From Microbacterium memoriense (lineage in GTDB: Bacteria; Actinomycetota; Actinomycetes; Actinomycetales; Microbacteriaceae), in NCBI RefSeq assembly GCF_025398275.1, contig NZ_JAODOR010000010.1, positions 62,001 through 126,000 of the forward strand: a stretch of 64,000 nt of DNA, given 5' to 3'. The position numbers and the translations under genes are program-made. The notes below the pieces were generated by a model. The model had not been told where the DNA came from, ran no database searches, and saw only the letters and a program-made list of their open reading frames with translations. This document shows, in pieces, positions 15,366 to 22,878 of the stretch (position 1 is the first letter of the stretch; the number at the start of each line of letters is the position of its first letter).

Positions 15366-17146
15366 GCTGCTCCTCCGAGCCCTACCTGCGTGAGATGAAG
15401 ATGCGCGTAGCGCCCGTTGGCTTCGATCAGGTCGTCGTGTGCACCCTGCTCGACGATGCGCCCGTGCTCGAGGACCACGATGCGATCGGCCCGGCGCACT
15501 GTGGAGAGTCGGTGGGCGACGACGAGAGTCGTGCGGCCCTGCATCAGCCGTGCGAGTGCTTCTTTCACAAGCTCTTCCGACTCGGGATCGAGCGCACTCG
15601 TCGCCTCATCGAGCAGCAGGATGCGCGGGTCGCGCACGAGTGCACGCGCGATCGCGAGTCGTTGACGCTGACCGCCCGAGAGCCGCGCGCCCCGCTCGCC
15701 GACCACCGTGTCCCAGCCATCCGGCTGGGACTGGACGAACTCCCACGCGTTCGCGTCGCGCAGCGCAGCGATGATGCGAGCGTCGGAGATGTCGGGCAAG
15801 CCGTAGGCGATGTTGTCACGGATCGACCCTTCGAACAGGACGGATTCCTGCGGGACCACCGACACGAAGCGGCGCGCGGTGCGCATGTCGAGCTCCTGCA
15901 TGTCCACGCCGTCGAGGAGGAGGCGACCACCGGTCGGGCGCACGAAGCCCAGCACGAGATTGAGCAACGTCGACTTACCCGACCCCGACGACCCGACGAA
16001 TGCCACAGTCGCGCCGGCAGGGATCGACAGGTCGATCTCGTGGAGGGCGTCGGCGTCCGCTCCCGGGTAGCGGTGCGATGCGCGCTCGATCGTGATGGCG
16101 CCGGTGACGCGGTCTGCGCTTTGCTTGCCTTCGTTCTGCTCGAGGTCGGGCTCCTGCATCACCTCGGCGATCGAGCGCACCGATTCGAGCCCCCTCGCGC
16201 CGACCGGGATGAGCAAGAGGAGGGAGGTCAACCCTTGAGTCAAGAGTGCGAAGTAGGTCGACAGCAGCACCACTTCGCCCGGGGTGATGGGAAGGATGCC
16301 GGTGAGCGCGAAGACGGCGGCGAGGACGAGGCATCCCACTCCGAGCAACTGCATCGTGACCCACGAGATCGAGGCGACGTGACCGTTGAGCATGTCGAGT
16401 CGCAGCCCCGCCGTGCGCACGCCCTGCGCACCGCGCGTGACGCGGGTGACGGCCGTCTGCTCGAGTCCGTGCGCGCGCGTCACGGGGATGAGCGAGGCCA
16501 TCTCGCCAACCCGCGCGGAGAACCCCTCGACCTCGCGCCGGAAGACCTCGTTGCGGACCTGGGAACGGTTGCGCATGCCGTAGCGGATGCCGATCGCGAT
16601 CGGCACGGTGAGCGCGTAAACCGGCAGAAATTGGGGCACCGCGATCGCAGTCATCACGACCGCACCGATCATGACCATCGCCGAGGACAAGAGCGGGTGC
16701 GTGACCTGCTGGAGCATCAGTTCGACGTTCTCGACGTCACGGACGACCTTGGTCTGCACGATCGATGAGCTCACCCGCGAGTGGTATCCGAGCGACAGGC
16801 TCTGCAACCGGGCGGCGAGCGCGTTGCGCAATTCGGCACCGGTGTCACGGACGACCGTCATGAAGTTGCGGGTGTAGACGATGTGGTTCGGATAGTTCTG
16901 GACGAGTAGTACGGCGGCGAGCAAGAACCACCAGAGCACCGCGCTGACCTGACCGCCCGTCGCGACGATGTCGATGATCGAAGCGGTCACCACCGGGAGA
17001 AACCACAGCGGAATCTCTTTGAGCGCGAATGCCGTGATGGCCACCGCCATTCTGCCCGGACGGCGCGAGAGAAGGCGCAGCACCGATCGCGCCGGATGGG
17101 CGCCGTCAATGACGTCGAGAGACTGGGAAAGCGCTATCCGTGGCAC
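15362..17146 (-). CDS. exporter-type ABC transporter (fused membrane and ATPase domains)
   Basis: 594 residues if started at GTG 17146. About six membrane helices in residues 30-320 are followed by a complete nucleotide-binding domain: Walker A VGSSGSGKSTLLN, Q-loop SVVPQESVLFEGS, signature RLSGGQRQRLAIARAL, Walker B ILLLDEATSALDPES, and switch His in LVVAHRLSTVR. This is the ABC type I exporter (MsbA-like) layout, unusual as the first gene of a sugar-catabolic operon. The frame is open further up, but the operator GGGAAAGCGCTATCC at 17125-17139 falls inside the first codons, so the true start could be a later one such as the ATG just before the first helix (MAVAITAF). Substrate unknown. Confidence 0.85.
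   Translation of the reverse strand: MPRIALSQSLDVIDGAHPARSVLRLLSRRPGRMAVAITAFALKEIPLWFLPVVTASIIDIVATGGQVSAVLWWFLLAAVLLVQNYPNHIVYTRNFMTVVRDTGAELRNALAARLQSLSLGYHSRVSSSIVQTKVVRDVENVELMLQQVTHPLLSSAMVMIGAVVMTAIAVPQFLPVYALTVPIAIGIRYGMRNRSQVRNEVFRREVEGFSARVGEMASLIPVTRAHGLEQTAVTRVTRGAQGVRTAGLRLDMLNGHVASISWVTMQLLGVGCLVLAAVFALTGILPITPGEVVLLSTYFALLTQGLTSLLLLIPVGARGLESVRSIAEVMQEPDLEQNEGKQSADRVTGAITIERASHRYPGADADALHEIDLSIPAGATVAFVGSSGSGKSTLLNLVLGFVRPTGGRLLLDGVDMQELDMRTARRFVSVVPQESVLFEGSIRDNIAYGLPDISDARIIAALRDANAWEFVQSQPDGWDTVVGERGARLSGGQRQRLAIARALVRDPRILLLDEATSALDPESEELVKEALARLMQGRTTLVVAHRLSTVRRADRIVVLEHGRIVEQGAHDDLIEANGRYAHLHLTQVGLGGAA
17125..17139. promoter_or_regulatory. LacI-type operator GGGAAAGCGCTATCC (copy 2)
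   Basis: Identical 15-mer to 12581-12595. It overlaps the start of the ABC transporter gene (assumed GTG 17146), suggesting either repression at the start codon or that translation begins further inside. Confidence 0.7.
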
Positions 17147-17213
17147 ACTGCAACAGTATCGCCGGCACGGCAGAGACGCCAGGGAAATGGCGAAGAGAGC
17201 GAGAATGCGATGA

Positions 17214-17497
17214 CCGAATGCCGTGCGCGATCTCGCGCACGAGCTCGCTCTGCCGCTCATCGATCTCACCGTCTTCACGACCTGGCTCTACGAAGACGCG
17301 GGAGCCGTGGCATCCGCCCTGCTCTTGTCGCACTTTCCCCCGGTGAAAGTGCGGCCTGGCCGGAAGGACTCACCGACAACACCCATTTCCGCGCCGAGGG
17401 TGCCCGCTGAATCGCCGCGTTCGTCGCGCTCTCGTTGCGCGCGATCGAGCGACAGGACGGGGATCAGCCCGCAATGGGATCACCCGCTGTCGCATGA
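17214..17497 (+). pseudogene. degraded SGNH hydrolase / rhamnogalacturonan acetylesterase C-terminal remnant
   Basis: The gap 17147-17500 is not empty. Plus-strand codons from about 17214 read NAVRDLAHELALPLIDLT and TWLYEDAG, typical of the C-terminal part of RhgT-like SGNH esterases. After about 17335 the frame shifts, and the match resumes as WPEGLTDNTHFRAEGAR, which contains the catalytic D-x-x-H pair of the family. That is followed by a TGA at 17408-17410 where RR is expected, then IAAFVALSLRAIERQDG to a TGA at 17495-17497. Thus there is one frameshift and one nonsense mutation, and no N-terminal half. The frameshift coincides with a perfect hairpin (arms 17329-17337 and 17345-17353, 7-base loop). 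Confidence 0.72.
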
Positions 17498-17500
17498 ATC

Positions 17501-18568
17501 TCAGCGGCCGTACGGCCGCGCGAGCGGACGCGCGAGACCCCCGCGAATCACCGCCGGCCAACGCGGATCGGCCGTCAGCACGTCGATGCCACGGCTCGTC
17601 ACGAGCACAGTGTCTTCGACCTTCGCCCCCGGAGCACTGGGGTTCCACGCGAACGCGTGATTCTCGCGGATGACGTCGCCGTTGTCGCCGGTCGCGCGGG
17701 GATCGCGTCCCGCGTATCCGGTCGGCCCGCCCTGATGGTGGTTCCGCCATTCGTCTGCGGCGAAGCACGCAGCGAGGTAGCCGGCACACCCGGCGGCGAA
17801 CGCCTCGTCGAGGAGGCCACCCGGGCGTGTGGCCGCGAAGAACGCGGCCTCGACGTCCAAGATCCGTTCGTCATCGACCCCGGGATGCCCGACCCACCGG
17901 GTCGCATTGGCGATCAGACCGTGGCGGCGACCGCAGACGACGAGCATGGCGCGTCCCCCGAGAGCCGCGTCCGTCGGCAGCGGATGCCGAAACAGAACCC
18001 TCGAGGCGCCCGCCACAAGCACGACCAGCGGGTCGATCCTCCGCGCGCTCAGCCCGGCGGCGAGCGCTGCGGACGCATCCCGCTCGCTCGTCGATGGCGC
18101 GAGTGTCGCCGCGACGTCGGTGAGCACCTCGGCGACATCTGTGCCGAGGTCGCGATACCGCTGCACTTCCCCGGACAGCAGGGCGGCACGCGCCGCGCGC
18201 AGCTGCGCCGCAACATCGGCTTCGGCGATCAGCGCCACGCGGCTCGCGTCGGCTGCCGCTGCCGCCGGGGAAACCTGCCAGGGTACGCGGACCAGCCGCT
18301 GCGCATCTCCCGGCTCGAGCTCTTCCGCGATCAGCCGATCGGCCTCGTTCGCGGCTACGAAAAGAGCGTCTCCGTCATCGTCCACCCGCACAGCCAGCAC
18401 CGCCGGCCCCGCGAGCGAGACGTGCGTGCGGATGCCGTCGAGGTACCAGGAGATCGCCTCGTGCGACGTCAACAACAGCGGCGCTCCCCCGGCACCGGTG
18501 CGGACAGCGGCCAATCGGTCCTGTTTGACACGGCGCTCTTGCCGGCGTGAGAGCTCGAGTGGCGGCAT
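17501..18568 (-). CDS. M24 (Xaa-Pro peptidase/creatinase fold) protein lacking metal ligands
   Basis: 355 residues from ATG 18568. The N-terminal domain (about 1-140) and C-terminal pita-bread domain match M24 proteins, including VEDTVLVTSRGIDVLT at the end. Compared with the canonical D, D, H, E, E metal ligands, the equivalents here are Cys212 (LVVCG), Asn221 (ANATRW), His277/278 (HHQGG), Asn309 (FAWNP) and Glu318 (KVEDT); three of five are changed. It is therefore unlikely to bind two metals as an aminopeptidase and may be a creatinase-like hydrolase or another reaction. It is divergently transcribed from the LacI gene at 18631 and shares the operator at 18581-18599. Confidence 0.8.
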   Translation of the reverse strand: MPPLELSRRQERRVKQDRLAAVRTGAGGAPLLLTSHEAISWYLDGIRTHVSLAGPAVLAVRVDDDGDALFVAANEADRLIAEELEPGDAQRLVRVPWQVSPAAAAADASRVALIAEADVAAQLRAARAALLSGEVQRYRDLGTDVAEVLTDVAATLAPSTSERDASAALAAGLSARRIDPLVVLVAGASRVLFRHPLPTDAALGGRAMLVVCGRRHGLIANATRWVGHPGVDDERILDVEAAFFAATRPGGLLDEAFAAGCAGYLAACFAADEWRNHHQGGPTGYAGRDPRATGDNGDVIRENHAFAWNPSAPGAKVEDTVLVTSRGIDVLTADPRWPAVIRGGLARPLARPYGR

Positions 18569-18580
18569 CCGATCCCCTTC

Positions 18581-18599
18581 GATAAAACGCTTTCTCGAT
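18581..18599. promoter_or_regulatory. LacI-type operator between M24 gene and LacI gene
   Basis: GATAAAACGCTTTCTCGAT; core AAACGCTTT. It is 13 bp from the M24 start and 32 bp from the LacI start, so a single site could repress both divergent genes. The related GAGAAAACGTTTCCT site at 19676 suggests the same regulator also acts on the uronate operon. Confidence 0.6.
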
Positions 18600-18630
18600 A
18601 GTATGGCGCGGGGAGCAGGGAGAGGTGCCG

Positions 18631-19635
18631 ATGGCAGGTTCTACAGGTCGGGTCGGGATCACGGATGTCGCCCGCGCGGCCGGCGTCTCACTTTCGACGG
18701 TGTCGCGAGTGATGAACGGCAACACGTCGGTCGACGCCGCGCTCGCCGACCGCGTGCGCGGCGTCGCGGCCGAACTCGGCTACAGCGCCAACCCGCTGGC
18801 ACGGAGCCTCGTGCTCGGCCGCACCCAGACGATCGCCGTCGTGATTCCCGATCTCGCCAACCCGACCTTCCAGTCGATCCTGCGGGGCCTGAGTCGCGCC
18901 GCGTCCGACGAGGGTTTCCATGTCCTCATCGCCGACACGAACGAGCAGGTCGAGACCGAACACGCTCTCAGCACCGCGACGCGGCGGCGCACCGACGGCG
19001 TCATCCTCTGCGCTCCGCGCATGCCGGCGGAAGACCTCGCCGCGCTCCTCCCGACCCTCCAGCCCGTTGTGGTGATCAACAGACCCCCGCAGGACGGCGC
19101 ACCCACCATCGCCGCGGACTACCGCGTCGCGATGGCCGAGCTGGTCGAGCACCTGTATGGACTCGGGCATCGCACGCTCGCCTTCCTTGCGGGCGTGGGG
19201 GGAAGCGCTTCCGGCGCCGCCCGCCGCGGCGCACTGGCCGACGCCCGTGAGATCCACTCCGACCTCACGATCATCGAGCTCGCGTCGGGCGTCGACTTCG
19301 ACAGCGGAGCGCGCGCCGTGGACGCCGTCGTCGAGACCGGCGCCACGGCGGTGCTGGCCTTCAACGATCTGGTCGCGATGGGGCTGCTCTCGGCAGTCAC
19401 CGAGCGCGGCATCCGCGTACCGGAGGACCTGTCGATCGCGGGGTTCGATGACATTCCTTTCGCGCGCTACACGTCCCCTCCCCTCACGACGGCCGCCGTT
19501 CCGGCCCTCGAACTCGGACGCCGGGCGTGGGCAGCGATGAGCGCGCGACTGGCCGGCACGGACTCGCCGCCGTCCACTGTCCTCATCCCCCAGATGGTCC
19601 TGCGCGGCAGCACGGGACCCGTTCCGCCCCGCTGA
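18631..19635 (+). CDS. LacI-family transcriptional regulator (candidate uronate-pathway repressor)
   Basis: 334 residues from ATG 18631 (a GTG at 18625 is also in frame; the GGGAGAGG box at 18618-18625 suits the ATG). HTH: VGITDVARAAGVSLSTVSRV; hinge helix LGYSANPLARSLVLG; sensor domain IAVVIPDLANPTFQSILRGL and IAGFDDIPFARYTSPPLTTA. It precedes the uronate genes (19719-25440) and is flanked by LacI-type operators at 18581-18599 and 19676-19690. The gene also contains a perfect 12-bp palindrome GGAAGCGCTTCC at 19201-19212. Confidence 0.93.
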   Translation: MAGSTGRVGITDVARAAGVSLSTVSRVMNGNTSVDAALADRVRGVAAELGYSANPLARSLVLGRTQTIAVVIPDLANPTFQSILRGLSRAASDEGFHVLIADTNEQVETEHALSTATRRRTDGVILCAPRMPAEDLAALLPTLQPVVVINRPPQDGAPTIAADYRVAMAELVEHLYGLGHRTLAFLAGVGGSASGAARRGALADAREIHSDLTIIELASGVDFDSGARAVDAVVETGATAVLAFNDLVAMGLLSAVTERGIRVPEDLSIAGFDDIPFARYTSPPLTTAAVPALELGRRAWAAMSARLAGTDSPPSTVLIPQMVLRGSTGPVPPR

Positions 19636-19675
19636 AAAGAGCCGCTCAGAACCCGGTGTTGCCGTGTGCTACCGT

Positions 19676-19690
19676 GAGAAAACGTTTCCT
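19676..19690. promoter_or_regulatory. LacI-type operator upstream of the uronate operon
   Basis: GAGAAAACGTTTCCT with the palindromic core AAACGTTT, 29-43 bp upstream of the ATG at 19719. Together with 18581-18599 it is the likely target of the LacI protein encoded between them. Confidence 0.65.
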
Positions 19691-19718
19691 GAACATCCCG
19701 ATGGAGAGATTCCGTTCA

Positions 19719-21050
19719 ATGTCCCGCACCCGCTACGCCCTCCTCGGCGCCGGCCACCGCTCGCAGATGTACGTCGATGCGATCACCTCGACGTACGCCG
19801 ACCGGGCGGAGCTCGTCGCGATCTGCGAGCCCAATCCCGTGCGCGCGGCGCATGCCGTCGAAGCCGTCACGGAGCGTGGCTTCGCGGCGCCGCACATCTG
19901 GCATCCGGACCGACTCGAAGAGATGATCACGGGTAACGAGATCGACCGCGTCATCATCTGCGCGCGTGACGACCTGCACGCCGAGCTCATCGTGCGCTCG
20001 CTCGATGCCGGCGCCGACGTCGTCGTCGAAAAACCCCTCACGATCGACGCCCCCTCAGCCGCCGCCATCGAAGATGCCGTCCAGCGCACCGGCCGCTCGG
20101 TCGTCCTGACGTTCAACTATCGCTACTCACCCCGCAACAGCGCGCTGCGCCAGGTCATCCAAGACGGCGAGATCGGCGAGGTCACCTCGATCGACTTCTC
20201 CTGGATGCTGGACACCAAGCACGGTGCCGACTACTTCCGGCGGTGGCACCGCCTGAAGGAACACTCGGGTGGGCTCCTCGTCCACAAGTCCAGCCACCAC
20301 TTCGACCTCGTCAACTGGTGGATCCACTCCACTCCCCGACGCGTGTATGCCTCGGGTGGACTCCGGTTCTACGGCGCATCCAACGCACAGGAGCGCGGAC
20401 TCGACGACCGACCCACGCGTGGCACGCACGACGGAGCGCATGATCCGTTCGAACTCGACCTCCGGGATGATCCCCGCCTGACGGCGCTCTACCTCGACGC
20501 CGAGGGACACGACGGGTATCTCCGCGACCGCGATGTGTTCGGTCCCGGCATCACGATCGAGGACAATCTCGCTCTCGTCGTCGATTACGCCTCGGGTGCG
20601 ACGCTGAGCTACTCCCTCAACGCGCACGCACCCTGGGAGGGGTATCGCGTCGCGGTGAACGGCACGCGCGGTCGCGCCGAGCTCGAGGTCATCGAGCGTG
20701 GTGCCGTGCTCGTCGACGAGGGGCTGCATCCCGTGCTCGACCCCAGCGCGTCCGGCGGCGACGGTCACGCGACTCTTCGCCCCCAGGGCGAGCGCCTCCT
20801 CGTTCAGCGCCACTGGGAGGAGGCCGTCGAGATTCCGATCGTGAACGGCGACGGTGGGCACGGCGGCGGCGACGCGCTGCTCCTCTCGGATGTCTTCATC
20901 GGGCCGGGCAATGACCCGCTCGCGCGGCCCGCAGACTGGAGCGACGGCGTCCAGTCGATCGCGGTCGGTATCGCCGGCAACCGTTCGCTCGAGACTGGGC
21001 TCCCCGTCCTCACCGCCGACCTCGGTATTTCCCTCCTGTCCCGCTCATGA
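19719..21050 (+). CDS. Gfo/Idh/MocA family oxidoreductase
   Basis: 443 residues from ATG 19719, chosen because GGAGAGA lies 10 bases upstream; an ATG at 19701 would remove that site. Rossmann start YALLGAGHRSQMYVDAITST, EKP in DVVVEKPLTIDAP, and catalytic-region KEHSGGLLVHKSSHHFDLVN. At 443 residues it is longer than usual because of an insertion around GASNAQERGLDDRPTRGTHD. It is the first gene of a run of 4-bp overlapping genes for hexuronate oxidation, so a uronate or a glycoside of it is a plausible substrate. Confidence 0.9.
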   Translation: MSRTRYALLGAGHRSQMYVDAITSTYADRAELVAICEPNPVRAAHAVEAVTERGFAAPHIWHPDRLEEMITGNEIDRVIICARDDLHAELIVRSLDAGADVVVEKPLTIDAPSAAAIEDAVQRTGRSVVLTFNYRYSPRNSALRQVIQDGEIGEVTSIDFSWMLDTKHGADYFRRWHRLKEHSGGLLVHKSSHHFDLVNWWIHSTPRRVYASGGLRFYGASNAQERGLDDRPTRGTHDGAHDPFELDLRDDPRLTALYLDAEGHDGYLRDRDVFGPGITIEDNLALVVDYASGATLSYSLNAHAPWEGYRVAVNGTRGRAELEVIERGAVLVDEGLHPVLDPSASGGDGHATLRPQGERLLVQRHWEEAVEIPIVNGDGGHGGGDALLLSDVFIGPGNDPLARPADWSDGVQSIAVGIAGNRSLETGLPVLTADLGISLLSRS

Positions 21051-21982
21051 GCCGGATCGTCGTCACCGGTGGAGCCGGTCGTCTCGGACGGAGCCTCGTT
21101 GCGGGCCTCGCCTCGGTCGGGCACGAGCTGGTCTCGTTCGACCGGGTCGTCTCCGATGCCCCCGAACTGGCGGACGTCGAGCAGCGGGCGATCGACCTGA
21201 CGGACGCCGACGCCACCGTCGCCGCACTCCGAGATGCGCGTGCCGATTCGCTCATCCACCTTGCGGCGATCGCGGTGCCGTTCAGCGCACCGGAAGACGT
21301 GATCCTCCGGGTGAATACCGGCCTGGCGATCTCCGTCCTCGGCGGCGCGGTGTCGGCTGGCATTCCGAAGATCGTGGCAGCATCCAGCCCGACCGTCCTC
21401 GGCTACAGAGCCACCGGGTGGCTGCCGGAGCGACTGCCGCTCGACGAAAACTCCCCGCCCATGCCGTGGAACGCCTACGCCCTGTCGAAACTGCTGATCG
21501 AGCAGACGATCACCATGCTGCGCCGCCAGACCGGTGACGATGTCCGCTTCGCCGCGTTCCGCCCGTGCTACGTCATCGCACCGGAAGAGTGGGCGGGCGC
21601 TCCCACCCAGCAGGGACATACCGTGCGGCAGCGCCTGGACGATCCTGCGCTGTCGGCGCCCGCGATCTTCAACTACGTCGATGCGCGCGACGTGGCGACG
21701 TTCGCCGACACGCTGCTGTCGGCGCTGGCAGACATCCCCAACGGCGAGACATTCTTCGTCGGCGCCGACGACGCACTCGCCCGCGAACCCCTTACCACGC
21801 TGATCCCCCGGTTCTACCCGGGCACCGAGGCGCTGGCATCCGAACTCACCGGCACGACCCCCGCTTTCTCCAACGCGAAGGCGAAACGCCTGCTCGGTTG
21901 GAGGCCCGGGCACCACTGGCGCGCCGAACTCAGCCTCATCAACACCGACACTCCCTCCACCCGAAAGGACGTGCCGGTATGA
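21047..21982 (+). CDS. NAD-dependent epimerase/dehydratase family protein, probable uronate dehydrogenase
   Basis: 311 residues from ATG 21047 (ATGA overlap). Extended short-chain dehydrogenase fold: GGAGRLG nucleotide-binding loop, substrate-side Ser in VAASSPTVLGY, and catalytic Tyr144/Lys148 in YALSK. Uronate dehydrogenases belong to this superfamily (though usually about 265 residues) and oxidise galacturonate or glucuronate to the aldarolactone. That role is inferred mainly from position: the next genes encode KdgD-like dehydratase, an enolase-superfamily enzyme and a semialdehyde dehydrogenase, the remaining oxidative pathway. A plain sugar epimerase is the alternative. Confidence 0.75.
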   Translation: MSRIVVTGGAGRLGRSLVAGLASVGHELVSFDRVVSDAPELADVEQRAIDLTDADATVAALRDARADSLIHLAAIAVPFSAPEDVILRVNTGLAISVLGGAVSAGIPKIVAASSPTVLGYRATGWLPERLPLDENSPPMPWNAYALSKLLIEQTITMLRRQTGDDVRFAAFRPCYVIAPEEWAGAPTQQGHTVRQRLDDPALSAPAIFNYVDARDVATFADTLLSALADIPNGETFFVGADDALAREPLTTLIPRFYPGTEALASELTGTTPAFSNAKAKRLLGWRPGHHWRAELSLINTDTPSTRKDVPV

Positions 21983-22878
21983 ACTTCGACGGCATCCTCT
22001 TCTTCCCCGTCACTCCTTTCGACAGCGCAGGACGGGTCCAGACCGACCTCCTCGCCGAGCACATCGCGACCGGGCTGTCGCATTCCCCCGGCGGCATCTT
22101 CCCGGCGTGCGGTACCGGCGAGTTCCACGCCCTGTCGACCGCCGAAGTCTCGACGGTGATCCGCACCGCCGTCGACACGATCGCCGGAGCCGTCCCCGTC
22201 ATCGCCGGTGCGGGCGGGCCGCTGGGGCACGCACTCGAGGTCGCACGCTCGGCCGCCGCGGCGGGCGCCGATGCTCTGCTCGTCCTGCCGCCCTATCTCG
22301 TCGGCGGACCACAGACAGGGCTCGTCGCGTACGTCGAGGCGATCGCCGCGGCATCCGATCTTCCGGTGATCGTCTACCACCGCGGCAATGCCCAGTTCAC
22401 TCCGGCATCCATGCGGCGTCTCGCCGAAAACCCGAAAGTCGTCGGCTTCAAGGACGGTGTCGGCGACATCGGTGCGGCGCAACTGATCGTGCGTGCGGTC
22501 GCGCAGGCCGGTCGCGACGACTTCGCGTTCTTCAACGGCCTGCTCACCGCCGAGCTGACCCAGGCCGCGTATCGGGGCATCGGCATTCCGCTGTATTCAT
22601 CGGCCGCCTTCGCGATGATCCCCGAGGTGGCCGGCGCGTACTACCGCGCCTATGTCGACGGGAATGAAGCGCGTCGCTTCGAGATCCTCGACGCGTTCTA
22701 TACGCCGCTCGTCGCGCTCCGCGATGAGACACCCGGGTTCGGGGTCTCGCTCATCAAGGCGGGCTTGCGCCTCAGCGGATTGCCGGTGGGGGGCGTCCGC
22801 GCGCCGCTGGTCGATCCGACGCCCGCTCAGGAGGCTCGCCTGGCGGAGATCCTCGACGCGGGGCGCGCGTTGCTGTGA
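21979..22878 (+). CDS. 5-dehydro-4-deoxyglucarate dehydratase-like (KdgD, DHDPS superfamily)
   Basis: 299 residues from ATG 21979 (ATGA overlap). TIM barrel of the DHDPS/NAL family: GILFFPVTPFDSAGRVQTDL at the start, PACGTGEFHALS, catalytic Tyr133 (VIVYHRGN) and Schiff-base Lys158 in VVGFKDGVGD. The KDG-specific features (FFPVTPF, GTGEF, KDG) match 5-keto-4-deoxyglucarate dehydratase, which dehydrates and decarboxylates the keto-deoxy-hexarate to 2,5-dioxovalerate (alpha-ketoglutarate semialdehyde) and CO2. Its product is the substrate of the dehydrogenase at 23998-25440. Confidence 0.88.
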   Translation: MNFDGILFFPVTPFDSAGRVQTDLLAEHIATGLSHSPGGIFPACGTGEFHALSTAEVSTVIRTAVDTIAGAVPVIAGAGGPLGHALEVARSAAAAGADALLVLPPYLVGGPQTGLVAYVEAIAAASDLPVIVYHRGNAQFTPASMRRLAENPKVVGFKDGVGDIGAAQLIVRAVAQAGRDDFAFFNGLLTAELTQAAYRGIGIPLYSSAAFAMIPEVAGAYYRAYVDGNEARRFEILDAFYTPLVALRDETPGFGVSLIKAGLRLSGLPVGGVRAPLVDPTPAQEARLAEILDAGRALL

